This document shows, piece by piece, positions 7,486-17,487 of a stretch of DNA of 64,000 nucleotides (position 1 is its first letter; each line of letters starts with the position of its first letter). A model generated the notes under the pieces. That model saw only the letters and a list, made by a program, of their open reading frames with translations. It made no database searches and was not told where the DNA came from. This stretch comes from Tranzscheliella williamsii (taxonomy: Eukaryota > Basidiomycota > Ustilaginomycetes > Ustilaginales > Ustilaginaceae), in contig JALBYF010000069.1 of assembly GCA_023212725.1 (NCBI GenBank), positions 30,635-94,634 of the forward strand. The letters are read 5' to 3'. The position numbers and the translations under genes were made by a program.

Positions 7486-9840
7486 CTAAGCCCATTGCCA
7501 CTTAATGGCGACCATGCCCTCGGATTCGCTAGCGATGGCCTTGAACGCACCGACAGAGAGATCGATCGACTCCGCGTTCGTGCAGGTAGGGCAAGAATCC
7601 CTGACGGTTACCGTGACCGACTTGCTTTCATCGTCTGCACGGAAGATTTTGATCTTCTTGCCGCAGTGCGAGCCATCGGCATATTGCGAAGTCTGAAGGG
7701 CAGCTACGAGATCGTTGTCCGAGGATACGGTACCACAGTTGCCGGCGTTGTTGTTCTGGTAGAAGAAGGTCGCGAAACCGCCCGAGATAAGGGAGCTGCT
7801 AGAAGATGACGAAGAGGATGATGACGAAGAGGACGAAGACGAAGACGAGGAGGACGAAGAGTCTGCCGAGGATTGAGCAGACGACTTAGCGGACGAAGAA
7901 GCCTGGGCAGCGGCAGAGGCCGAAGAAGTCTTGGCGGCGGCAGAGGACGAAGAGCTGCTCTTGTGGGCCGGCTTCTTGGTGGCGCTCTGAGCAGTAGCCG
8001 TAGGAGTGGCAGAAGAAACGTGCTTCGACACAGTCTGCTTAGCATGGGCCGCAGAAGAGCTGTGGCTCTTGGTGGCAGAAGAGGAACTGGAGCCGCTGTC
8101 ATCTTCGTCGTCCTCACAGTCGTCGTCATCGGTGGTACTAGACGCCGCTTCGTCGTTGGTACTGCCCGAGTCGGCAGCCTCGTCATCATCGCAGTCCTCT
8201 TCGCCGCTGTCTCCAGCAGAGCCCGAGCTGGAAGATGAAGAGGCACTGGCCTGGGAAGCAGCTGCAGCCTCGCTAGAAGAATCAGAGCTGCTTCCCGTGT
8301 CGGCGGCAGCCGATTTCGAGCCGGAGCCTGCCTGAGACGTAGCAGCAGAGCCTGAAGCCGAACCGGAAGCAGAGGCGGAACCGCTGGAGCCGGAAGCCGA
8401 ACCAGTAGAGCCGGTCTGGGCAGCGTCTTCTTCGTCATCGTCACAATCTTCAGCGGTCGAGGTGGACTTGGCATCGCTCTTCGCATCTGCCTCGGACTGA
8501 GAAGCCGAATCTGCACTGGCGCTGGCATCCGACTGCGCGTCCGCCTTAGCAGCAGAAGAAGAGCCGGAGGAGGAACCGGAACCGGAACCAGATGAACCCT
8601 TTGTGGTCGTCTTCTGTGCTTTGGCAGCAGAAACAGTGGAGGTTGCATGCTTGCCATCTTCAGAGCAAGGAGTGCTGCTTGCAGAGGCAGCGGACGTACC
8701 GGTCGAAATAGGATTGGAGGAACCGGACCGAGTTTTCGAGGCATGCTTTTCATCGTCCGTGCAAGGAGTGCTGCTGGCAGCAGCGGCGTGCGAGGCGGAA
8801 CCCGACGCGGAGGCAGTGGAGGTCGGGCCAGTGGACGAAGAGCCAGCATCACCCTTCTCGGAACCAGCAGAGGAGTCTGATTCGGACGATGAATCGGAGC
8901 CGGCATCAGATTGATCGTGCGAGGATTTGGAGCCAGCGTGGGAACCAGAAGAGGCGCTCGAGTGAGAGCCAGACAGAGCAGCAGTCGGGATGTAGGACAG
9001 GTAAGTTTTGGTCGCCGACTCAGCACAAGGCGTAGAGGTACTGGCGGCGGCGTCGTGGCTGTTGTGAGCGTCACCCTTGTTGCCGCTGCCGGAGTCATGC
9101 TTGCCGTCGTTGCTACCGCTGCTAGCCTCGGAGCTAGACTGAGCACTGGACTGAGCACTTGATTGAGCGCTGGCGTCAGAGCTGGCTTCAGAGCTGGCTT
9201 CAGAGCTGGACTTGGAGCTAGACTGAGCGCTGGATTGAGCGCTGGCTTCAGAGCTGGCCTCAGAGCTGGCTTCAGAGCTGGACTTGGAGCTAGACTGAGC
9301 GCTGGATTGAGCGCTGGCGTCAGAGCTGGCTTCAGAGCTGGACTTGGAGCTAGACTGAGCGCTGGATTGGGCGCTGGCTTCAGAGCTGGACTTGGAACTA
9401 GACTGAGCGCTAGACTGAGCGCTGGCCTCAGAGCTGGACTCAGCGCTGGCCTCAGAGCTGGACTTAGTGCTAGACTGAGCGCTGGATTGAGCACTGGCCT
9501 CGGAGCTGGAATCCGAGTGTGATTCGGATTGGGAGCTGGAGCCCGAGTCCGAGACGGAGCCTGAAACGGAGCCGGCGCCTGAGATAGAGCCTGAAGCGGA
9601 AGAGCCTCCGATAGAGACGCTTCCGGAGATGCTGCCGGAGCCCGAGAGGTTGTAGGAATCGGAACCACGTCGAACCTTGCGCTGCATTCGGCGAGAATGC
9701 GAGTGCATGTTGTGGTACACGTCACCGCCAGCGGCAGCGTGTCGCGAGTTGAGTTGGTGAGCAGAGACGGGGTTGGCACCAGTGGAGGCCAGGGCGATAG
9801 CCGCGAGGGCCAGGCAGACGGTCTTTGCGATGGGAGCCAT
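7486..9840 (-). CDS. Secreted Ser/Ala-rich stalk protein with C-terminal double-psi beta-barrel (barwin/RlpA/expansin-like) domain
   Basis: The ATG at 9838-9840 opens a frame of 784 residues. Residues 1-27 form a signal peptide. A basic stretch ending KVRR (about 53-58) is a likely Kex2-type processing site. Residues 60-690 are low-complexity Ser/Ala/Gly/Asp, including imperfect repeats of S-S-E-A-S-A-Q-S-S-A-Q-S-S at about 111-240 and a run of about 24 serines at 661-684. The last 95 residues form a small domain with GGFATFFY, GNCG, SHCGKK, and DSCPTC followed by S-I-D-L-S, the pattern of RlpA-like/barwin beta-barrels. Such domains occur in cell-wall-binding and plant-interaction proteins. 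Six single cysteines sit in acidic contexts in the stalk. Heavy O-mannosylation is expected. The substrate is unknown, and whether it is an effector or a wall protein is open. Confidence 0.88.
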   Translation of the reverse strand: MAPIAKTVCLALAAIALASTGANPVSAHQLNSRHAAAGGDVYHNMHSHSRRMQRKVRRGSDSYNLSGSGSISGSVSIGGSSASGSISGAGSVSGSVSDSGSSSQSESHSDSSSEASAQSSAQSSTKSSSEASAESSSEASAQSSAQSSSKSSSEASAQSSAQSSSKSSSEASSDASAQSSAQSSSKSSSEASSEASSEASAQSSAQSSSKSSSEASSEASSDASAQSSAQSSAQSSSEASSGSNDGKHDSGSGNKGDAHNSHDAAASTSTPCAESATKTYLSYIPTAALSGSHSSASSGSHAGSKSSHDQSDAGSDSSSESDSSAGSEKGDAGSSSTGPTSTASASGSASHAAAASSTPCTDDEKHASKTRSGSSNPISTGTSAASASSTPCSEDGKHATSTVSAAKAQKTTTKGSSGSGSGSSSGSSSAAKADAQSDASASADSASQSEADAKSDAKSTSTAEDCDDDEEDAAQTGSTGSASGSSGSASASGSASGSAATSQAGSGSKSAAADTGSSSDSSSEAAAASQASASSSSSSGSAGDSGEEDCDDDEAADSGSTNDEAASSTTDDDDCEDDEDDSGSSSSSATKSHSSSAAHAKQTVSKHVSSATPTATAQSATKKPAHKSSSSSSAAAKTSSASAAAQASSSAKSSAQSSADSSSSSSSSSSSSSSSSSSSSSSSLISGGFATFFYQNNNAGNCGTVSSDNDLVAALQTSQYADGSHCGKKIKIFRADDESKSVTVTVRDSCPTCTNAESIDLSVGAFKAIASESEGMVAIKWQWA
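9160..9520 (-). repeat. Coding minisatellite in the secreted stalk protein
   Basis: The DNA is an imperfect tandem array built from variants of gagctggcttcagagctgg and actgagcgctggattgagc, with units of about 48 bp in several copies. It encodes the S-S-E-A-S / A-Q-S-S-A-Q-S-S-S-K alternation. Because every unit keeps the same codon set, other frames on both strands are also stop-free across it. Copy number is likely to vary between strains. Confidence 0.85.
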
Positions 9841-10540
9841 TGTTACTAGATGTCAGAGAAGATGATTGATGGAAGAGCGGCTTTCAGAAAGGGAGATTGT
9901 ATGCAAGGAAATGCTTGTACTGGACTGCAAGGTCGACAAAGACGGTGTTTGAGGCGATGAGTGTGGAGATGCGGTGATGACGATCGCCTATCAAAGGGAT
10001 ACGTCAGGAAGATGGGAGATAGGAACCGAGGAGGGAGTGAAGAGAAGATTGGATCTGTTGGTGAACAGAGAGAAGATGGGGATTGAGAGGTCAAGATTCC
10101 GCACAGCAGATGGCCTGAACTAATATGAGGAGGATGGCAAGAGTGTAGAGTACGTTTGAGGACCGGCAACAAAGGCAGCAGTGATACACAATGCTCAGAA
10201 AGAAGGGAAGGGTGGGGACGATAGGGTGCGATGTGGGAGAGAAGCAAGAAGCACAGAAGGATAGGAAAGAAGGATAGGAAAGAAGGAAAGCGATGATGAG
10301 TAGCAAGGGGCGATGCAAGAAACGCGAGGCCGAAAGGCAGGCAAGGCAGCAGGTACGGAAGCGGGCATGCAAACGCCCCCAAGAGGAGACAAGCACAAGC
10401 AGAACAAGCGAGGAAGCGGCAAAGTGTTGCAGTGTGAATCGCGACGCTGGCTGCAAGAAGCAGAGCTTGGCTGGTGGACACGGTGTTCCGCTGTGCCATT
10501 CTCTTGTTCTTGCCGACGTCTACCACGATGCGTCGCACGG
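9841..10540 (-). promoter_or_regulatory. CT-rich leader and promoter of the secreted stalk protein
   Basis: Read on the minus strand this region is strongly pyrimidine-rich (TCCTTTCTTCC and similar), a layout also seen upstream of several other genes here. The bias leaves a 230-codon frame open (9846-10538) whose product is Leu/Pro/Ser-rich and looks spurious. The string TCAAAGGGA at 9991-9999 differs at one base from the pheromone response element ACAAAGGGA of U. maydis. Confidence 0.45.
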
Positions 10541-12880
10541 CATCGCGGACTCTGACGCACGCTGCTTGACCATCTTCAGCTGGGCCAGCGCATTAGCACG
10601 GCGCAAGCTAGCCACCATGCTGTCGACCATATGGGCGCGGTAATCTAGCGGGGTGGAAAGCGCCGTTGCTGCGTTATGCTTGACAGGGCGGGCTGAATTA
10701 GGGCGCGGTGAGCGACAGGCAAAGCACGCGGAAGCGGATTTGGGGGCCTTCCTTCTATTGTCGCCACCCTCTGCTGTCGTTCGGTTGGGGAGAGATGCAT
10801 GCACCTAGCGCCGTACTGTCGCTCGCTAAGGGAAGGAAGCAAGAAGGAGCCGGAGCCAGCGCGTGAAGATCAAGTAGTAGAAAGGAAGAGCTACCAAATT
10901 TCTCTAATGCCTAGCTAGGGGCCTTCGCCTAAGGCACAAGATCACAATTTCAACAACCAAATGGGGTGTGCTGGCGGAGGGATGCATGACCCCTACAGTA
11001 GCTTCGGATGCATCTCCGAGCTTTGGGGCAATGGTAACAGCGAAGGCGCATTTGATTCACATGTTTTCTAACTGAAGTCAATACGTATATTACGTCGATG
11101 TCTATCCGATTGAAATGGAAAGGGTTGGCCGTGCAAATAGCCTGCATCTCTCGGCCTATCGAATTGTGATCTATGGGAGGCTGCAAGGGCTACCGGGCGG
11201 GCACTGCATTGATACGAAAGCCTTCGACTCGTCTGGATTTGGATCTGTGACTAGTATCCGTATACGCACCACGGCTGTTTGCCAGGTGGAGAACAAGGTC
11301 TATACCGGCGCAGAGGGGTAGAGGGGTCGTGCTGTGCGGGAAAGAACGGCAACGAGCAGACCTAAACGCAGAGGTGGCAAACGGCATGAGCAGAACGCGT
11401 GGACGCCAGCGCCAGAGTGTCGTGATCAGGCTGCAGGTTGCCATTGGCACAGCAAGCTGCACCTCGGCCCGGCAGGTAGCACGGCTGCACGTCAGCAGGC
11501 TGTTTTGCTGAACAGCACGGCGCGCCAGACGCCATCCGGTCAAGGCATGAAGAGGTAAGCACCAGACCGGTGGCCAAGGTGCTTCGTTCGGCAGTACTCT
11601 GTGCCAGCGCAATAGTGCGGCCCTGACTTGTGCTCGGACGGATCATCATGTGCAAGCTAGGCCTGTCACTTGTCTGGGCCTGAGCCAGAACATTCTGCCA
11701 ACACTGTGCCTACAGTCGGAGTTGCGCGTATCGGCCTCCATGCGGTTATGTTGCTCTACCACAACCGCAATCCGCACGGCGTGCTAAGCTCTGCCAACCC
11801 TTTCGGTATCGGCATTGCCCCCCGATTCATGGCTATAGTATCCGATCTGAGAAATCTCGATTAAAAGACCATGGTGGCGGAACTGACTTCGCCTCCTCCC
11901 ACGGCTGAATGAGTACCGGTTGTCAGCAATCCGCGTACATGGATGCTAGAGGCTATTCGCCGAGTGATGTGCTGAGTGTCTTTCACAGAAGCACCCGTAG
12001 ACCGCGCAACTGATCGAAAGGGCGATGTTCACCCTAGCATTACAGTCATGTATGTACAGTTGTAGAGCTCCCCTGGTCTAGTCATAGATCTGCGTGATTG
12101 CAGACGACTGAGGACGATCGCCTGTCGATGTTAAGCTGGGATAAAGCCTACCGCAGTTTTCTGAAAGGGAGCGTTCCAGGGTCTACTGGAAGCTCTACTT
12201 CCGCCTCATAGAAGTAGGCTTTGGGTGAGAAGAGGAAGAAAAATTCGCAAACTCTGCAAAATTTCTCTAGCCGCTGGAGACGCGTGGTTGGGTTGCAAAC
12301 TATATATACTGGCCAGTTTGCGGCATCCCTCCTTTCTTCTTCTCAAGATCATAGTGAGTATTACCTCCCACCCATACCTTTTGCCTATTGCACTTTGCAG
12401 CGTCCCTGCGCTTCAAGCTTTTTGGCCCTTTCCCACGATACGGCTGCTAACCCTTGCGACCGCTTTCAACGTCCCTCTCTCTGCAGCTTTACGGAATCAC
12501 TTAATAAAGTCGATTTCCGATTCTACATGCTCAATTGCATGTCACCTTATTCAGTCTAGTAGATGAAAACCGAGCGTTCTGCCGCCCTTTACGACAGTGA
12601 GGCTATATAAGGGCCTTGTCGATCTTCTTCGTGAAGTCGATTCTAGTCGCCCGCCGAGGACCTTTGCCCGAGGAGCAACATTGGCTTGCGACCTTAAGTG
12701 GGAGCTTGTTCCTGAGCTCCGAGGGAGGGTTGGCCGCTCGTTTCTGATAGACCCTTTGTCCCGAATTTGGTTGCACTGCCGTTGTTCATCGTAGCCATCA
12801 CCTGTTTCGCTGAATATGATCATGCTAGAAAACGCATCCATTTCGCCACATATATCATCTTTGTTTGCTTGCCTGATGTC
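10541..12880. other. Gene-free intergenic stretch
   Basis: About 2.3 kb with no frame that carries a domain, signal peptide or consistent codon bias. Short ATG frames (for example 11190-11612 minus and 12225-12566 plus) have unstructured composition. A TATA-like string (tatatata) lies near 12301. Nothing repetitive or tRNA-like was seen. Confidence 0.5.
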
Positions 12881-13849
12881 GTCGCTTTATATGTACTGTG
12901 AATCCATGCCAGCAGTGCACACTTTATAGTCCGATCCGAATAGAAATCGCAGAGGATCGGGTAACAGGTAGCAGAGCAATCGAGTAAGGGCTTGCAGAGG
13001 GGGGACACCAGTCGAGCGCAACGTGGAGAAGAACGCGACGGATCGGGAGAAAAGGCAGATCGGTTTGGACTCGACTGACGATGCCGATGCGAAGAGGATG
13101 TGTAACAGCGTGGATTGGGTTCTATTACTCGATGTCCAACCGCACGCGAGTCGCACGAGTTGTTCTTGCAGGCACACCAACACCTTTTCTAACACACTCA
13201 CACTTTCCCTATCATTATTATTCATTCAAGACATACACGCGCCCTCACCCAACACACCGCCAACACACCGACAAGACCGACACGACCCCTCACCGACTTT
13301 GCTTGCCACTCGTCAGCCTCGTCAACCTGCTTCTGCTGTCGCCTCCTTCATCACCCATCTCCTTTCCTTCTTTCCGCATCGGCTCCTTCTCTGCACCCAT
13401 CTCTCCGCTATTGCAAGCTGTTGCTGCGCTTAGACTCTCCGTGCGATCTCACCCTGACGCCGCTCACGAAACAGCCTTCCGTCTTCATCCTCATCTCGCA
13501 TACACGGTCCATTGGACTCCCCCCCTTCGCTTTCCTCCTCAATCTTCGCTCTGTTCGCTCTTCATCTGCATCTTGATTGCTCTTTCCGAAGAAGCTGATA
13601 GTTGATTCGAGCCGTTGCTGGCTGTCCATAATCCCGCAATTTTCCAGGCGACTCCTTCTCAGCTCCTTGCGCACGCTTGCCGCCAATCTGGATCACTACC
13701 TAGTCATTCTTCACCACTGTCTGCTTGTAAAGTCAGTACGCTAGGACGTTGCCTTTGGATCCACAGCAACGCGCTTTCCCCTTCTCTCTGCTACGTCCTC
13801 AGTTTACCTCTTAAGACGGCCTTTTCGTCTTGTGACGGCAACTGCCGAG
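12881..13849 (+). promoter_or_regulatory. CT-rich upstream region and leader of the MAPKK gene
   Basis: From about 13150 to 13830 the plus strand is dominated by C and T (ctcacccaacacaccgcc, cttctttccgcat and similar). This suggests a long 5' leader. No TATA box or defined binding site can be assigned with confidence. Confidence 0.4.
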
Positions 13850-15151
13850 ATGCTTTCATCAGGAGGCTCATCAATACGCAAAAAGCGCAATTTCAAGGGC
13901 TTACAGCTAGCAGAATCGCCCTTGTCCGCATCGGAAGCTGACACAACACCGTCTGAGAGCACATGCGACGGTTCAGCCACATCCAACACGTCCACCATTG
14001 GCAAGTCTTCCACTGCCGCCACACCAAGCAATTCAGTACCTTCCAACGGGCGCACCACATACGACGCCGAACCGAATTCGGGTGCCAACTACCACAGTAA
14101 GCTCACTGAGCAGCTCGCCAATCTCGAGCTGGGAGTGGGCTTCAAATTGGATCTGAAGAGCGAAGACATGAAGACCCTGTCCGAGCTCGGCGCTGGCAAC
14201 GGTGGCACTGTCACCAAGGTGCTTCATGAAAAGAGTGGGACAGTGATGGCCAAGAAAGTGGTCTTCATCGATGCAAAGCCAAGTGTGCGCAAGCAGATCC
14301 TCCGGGAGCTACAGATTTTGCACGAATGCAACTCCAAGTATATCGTCTCCTTTTACGGCGCCTATCTCAACGAGCCGCACATCTGCATGTGCATGGAGTT
14401 CATGGACAAAGGCTCTTTAGACGCCATCTATAAAAAGTACGGACCCATCTCGCCACCGATTTGCGGTAAAATTGCTGCTGTCGTCGTCAATGGCCTCACC
14501 TATCTCTACGATGTTCATCGCATTATCCATCGGGACGTCAAGCCGAGCAACATTCTGGTAAATGGAGCGGGTCAGATCAAAATCTGTGATTTTGGCGTCA
14601 GTGGTGAGCTGATCAATAGCATTGCGGATACGTTTGTCGGCACAAGCACCTACATGTCGCCGGAGCGTATCCAAGGCGACCAATACAGCGTCAAGTCGGA
14701 CGTATGGAGCCTGGGGGTGTCGGTGATCGAAGTGGCGCTGGGGCGGTTCCCGTTCGCAGACGACAAAGAGACGGACTCGGACGACGACGACTCGGACCTG
14801 TACGGCGAAGATCTCGGCGGCACCTTATCACCGACCAACCCGGTCCCGGCACTTACCGTCAAGAGCAGAGCCAAAGAGGAGCGGCGCAAGTCGAAGGCGG
14901 GCGGGGTGAGCCTGGAGGGGTCCAGCTTCCACATGTCAATCCTGGATCTGCTGCAGCATATCGTCAACGAGCCGCCGCCAAAGCTGCCCGAAGGCAAGTT
15001 TCCAACGCCGATGGAGGAGTTTGTCAACCTCTGTCTCGTCAAAGATCCGGCCAAGCGGCCGACGCCCAAAGACCTCACCACGCACCACTACGTTGTCGAT
15101 GCCGAGTCCGCCCGCGTCGATCTGGCGGGCTGGGTGAACGCGATGCGGTAG
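13850..15151 (+). CDS. fuz7: MAP kinase kinase, Ste7/Fuz7 type
   Basis: Starting at the ATG at 13850, this 433-residue kinase has a basic plus hydrophobic MAPK-docking-like motif near the N terminus (I-R-K-K-R-N-F-K-G-L-Q-L). It has a Gly loop GAGNGG at about 114-119, catalytic Lys near 136, HRDVKPSN at 227-234, DFG at 247-249, and MAPKK phospho-acceptors Ser257 and Thr261 in S-I-A-D-T. SPE stands in place of APE. An acidic insert (D-S-D-D-D-D-S-D) lies in the C-lobe. Architecture and length match U. maydis Fuz7, which relays pheromone and plant signals between Kpp4/Ubc4 and Kpp2/Kpp6. The symbol is by resemblance. The upstream in-frame codon at 13832 is GTG, not ATG. Confidence 0.93.
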   Translation: MLSSGGSSIRKKRNFKGLQLAESPLSASEADTTPSESTCDGSATSNTSTIGKSSTAATPSNSVPSNGRTTYDAEPNSGANYHSKLTEQLANLELGVGFKLDLKSEDMKTLSELGAGNGGTVTKVLHEKSGTVMAKKVVFIDAKPSVRKQILRELQILHECNSKYIVSFYGAYLNEPHICMCMEFMDKGSLDAIYKKYGPISPPICGKIAAVVVNGLTYLYDVHRIIHRDVKPSNILVNGAGQIKICDFGVSGELINSIADTFVGTSTYMSPERIQGDQYSVKSDVWSLGVSVIEVALGRFPFADDKETDSDDDDSDLYGEDLGGTLSPTNPVPALTVKSRAKEERRKSKAGGVSLEGSSFHMSILDLLQHIVNEPPPKLPEGKFPTPMEEFVNLCLVKDPAKRPTPKDLTTHHYVVDAESARVDLAGWVNAMR

Positions 15152-15588
15152 AGTGCGTCGCGAGCGTCGGGGGGTCCCCCTTCTCGTCCGCCGCCGCGCC
15201 GCCACGCCGCCACCCGTCTGCATTCCCAGCCCGCGCTCGCTTCACCGGCTAGCGGCAATGTACTACGAGCATACGAGCATAATGCGTCCAGCACACTTCG
15301 CTGTCCACTCCGCGCACCAGTCGCTCTGCCCAGACGCCAGGCCGGCTTCCTGCATAGCTAGCCAGCACCAGTTCGACCGTGACTGCGTGTCTATAGATAC
15401 AGATGAAGAGGCGTACCCGTGGCCATGACGAGGCGACGGACATATCTAATGCGGATCGTACTGCGAAGGGCGGAGAATATGTCTAATGCGGATGTTACTG
15501 TGAAGGGGTCGTGCGGAGGGGAGGGCCAGGCTCTACAGTGCGAAAGAGAGGGAAAAGAGATAGGGGCTCGATGCTGTTTATGGGGGTG
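15152..15588. other. Convergent 3' region between MAPKK and MFS genes, with a short direct duplication
   Basis: These 437 bp hold the 3' ends of both genes. An imperfect direct duplication, about 30 bp each, lies at 15441-15470 and 15477-15507 (core tctaatgcggat followed by actgygaaggg). No coding signal is visible. Confidence 0.6.
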
Positions 15589-17487
15589 TCATTCGCCTGC
15601 GAGCTGGGAGCGCGCACGGAGGTAGGGTCCGTAGCGGTAGAGGAGGAAGGGAAGAGGCAGCAGAAGGAGGGAGAAGCCGCCGAGGAGCGAGCAGCCGCCC
15701 TGGATGGTGAGCGCGCGGAACATCTGGGTGGAAAAGAGCGGGAAGGCGCCGGCGACGGTGGAGCGCATGATGTCGTTGCTCGCGAAGACCGAGGCGATAT
15801 GGCGCGGGTAGTTCTCGGCCAGGTAGCTGAGGATGCCCTGGAAGAGCAGGTGCAACGAAACGCCGAACAGCAGCGTGCCGATCACGGGGACGATCCAGTG
15901 AATCGACGGAAACGCCGTCCAACCAAACCAGAACAGACAGATCGGCAGCGCTATCCCGCCCACCATCACCGGAATCTGCCGGTCCTCGGGCGTCGCGCGC
16001 CCCTCGCGCCGCCGCGGATTGAGCCAGATAAGGTTCCAACGGCAGTAGCATAGGTAGGCGCCCGATGCGCCCACTAAGATACCCAGATAGGCCAGACCCG
16101 TCTGCCCGGACGTGAATCCGTATCTCTCGCCAAAGACCAGAGGCCAAACCTCAAAGAAGCTGTGGAGCACCCCGTACAGTGTAGCAATGTACAAATTGTT
16201 GAACAAGACCACCGGTTCGAGCAGCGTCAATACCCAGGGTCGGTAGAGGGTGTCCGTGGCAAGTGTGCTCCAACTCTTTTTTGCGTCCTCTAGCTCGGCC
16301 TGCGCATATAGATTCTTGTTGCCGGTGCGGAGGCGGAGCCTACGAGCACGTCGGGTGAGGATATTAACCGCGGACGTTTCAGGCAGGAAGAGCACCATGT
16401 AGACCCACAGCACGCCGGCGGCGATCAGGTTGGGCCACACCGTCCATCTCCAGCCTCTCTGGTCGACCGCAAAGCCGCCAATGAGAGGGCCTATTACGGG
16501 CCCGGCGGTAGATGAGAGCCCCCAGGCGGCAAGCGCACAGGAAAAGTGGTCGATATCCCAGATGTCGCCTATCGTCGCTCCGCCGGTGGCCAGTACGGGG
16601 CTTCCCATAAAGCCGGCCAGGAAACGAAGAACTAGAAACGAGGCCAGATCGTTGACCAGCGCTGTTGGAATCTGGAGGAGGACATAAATGCCGATGCTGA
16701 TGATGTAGGGCCAATTTCTGCCTACGGCCGACACTTCGCTGATTGGCGAAAGAAGGAGCGGGCCCAGTCCGTAGCCCCATACGAAGACAGAGATGCCGAG
16801 CGTAGCAACGGGCTGAGAGCAGCGAAACTGCGTGGCAAGTTCTGGCATAGCGGGCGAGATGGTGCTCGAACCCATGTAGACGAACGTGGTCAACAGACAG
16901 ACGATCAGATTGATATGGAGCTTGTAGATGGTGCTCCAGTTATGCGGATTCTCGGGGTCATTGTCATCCCACCACTCTACGATGATGATGCCGTTGGACT
17001 CGGCGGTTTTCTCGGAGGTGGCGTTTGGTGCATGTGCATCGCACGTTAGCGGTGCCTCCAAGTCACCATTCTGTGATGGACTACGAGAGACGTCGCTACT
17101 ACTGGGACTGAAGGAAGTGGCTCCCGGCGACAGGGATGAGGTTGGTTGCCGCGTAGATGTGGGCGTCTTTTCAGATAAGATTGACGGCAGCGGGGAGGTG
17201 AGGTATTTTTGCGGCAGGATGAAGTCGTCCGCCTCGTCTAGGCTCCTGAACCATCTCTTGCCACTAAGATGGTAGACACACTGGCCAAAGGCAGTTTCGC
17301 TCAGCACAGAACAATTCGTCTTGGTCTTCATCATAAGGAGGAGAGGAGCTGCGCGGCCATTGTGGTGATGAAGAGAAGAGAGACTATCGCCTTGTGCACT
17401 TGCCAGATATTGTAGACGTCTGTAGCAGGCACCGACGAGCGATTGTCTGACAGCGCAGTGGCGATGCGGAGGGGCTGGAAGTGTCAT
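15589..17487 (-). CDS. MFS multidrug/polyamine-type transporter (DHA1 family)
   Basis: The product is about 632 residues if the ATG at 17485-17487 is used. ATGs at 17332-17334 and 17329-17331 (M-K-T-K-T-N) are credible alternatives, since the first 50 residues look like leader. A soluble N-terminal tail of about 180 residues with the segment W-W-D-D-N-D-P-E-N-P-H-N-W, typical of fungal DHA1 carriers, precedes twelve predicted membrane helices. The first helices carry P-A-M-P-E-L-A and the long motif around G-R-N-W-P-Y and R-F-L-A-G-F-M-G-S-P. Relatives (Tpo, Flu1, Caf5) export drugs or polyamines at the plasma membrane by proton antiport. The substrate cannot be inferred. It is convergent with the MAPKK and divergent from the RasGEF gene. 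Confidence 0.9.
   Translation of the reverse strand: MTLPAPPHRHCAVRQSLVGACYRRLQYLASAQGDSLSSLHHHNGRAAPLLLMMKTKTNCSVLSETAFGQCVYHLSGKRWFRSLDEADDFILPQKYLTSPLPSILSEKTPTSTRQPTSSLSPGATSFSPSSSDVSRSPSQNGDLEAPLTCDAHAPNATSEKTAESNGIIIVEWWDDNDPENPHNWSTIYKLHINLIVCLLTTFVYMGSSTISPAMPELATQFRCSQPVATLGISVFVWGYGLGPLLLSPISEVSAVGRNWPYIISIGIYVLLQIPTALVNDLASFLVLRFLAGFMGSPVLATGGATIGDIWDIDHFSCALAAWGLSSTAGPVIGPLIGGFAVDQRGWRWTVWPNLIAAGVLWVYMVLFLPETSAVNILTRRARRLRLRTGNKNLYAQAELEDAKKSWSTLATDTLYRPWVLTLLEPVVLFNNLYIATLYGVLHSFFEVWPLVFGERYGFTSGQTGLAYLGILVGASGAYLCYCRWNLIWLNPRRREGRATPEDRQIPVMVGGIALPICLFWFGWTAFPSIHWIVPVIGTLLFGVSLHLLFQGILSYLAENYPRHIASVFASNDIMRSTVAGAFPLFSTQMFRALTIQGGCSLLGGFSLLLLPLPFLLYRYGPYLRARSQLAGE

Noticed and set aside
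7704..9779. 691-codon minus-strand frame and several plus-strand frames over the Ser/Ala protein
   Set aside because: They are shadows of the repeat; products are Leu/Pro/Arg or Gly/Arg repeats with no start context, while the Ser/Ala frame has a signal peptide and a real C-terminal domain.
9846..10538. 230-codon minus-strand frame
   Set aside because: Composition follows a CT-rich leader; no domain, and its product is a Leu/Pro/Ser/His mix ending beside the real start codon.
13832..13849. MAPKK start at 13832
   Set aside because: The codon is GTG; the ATG at 13850 gives the length expected for the family.
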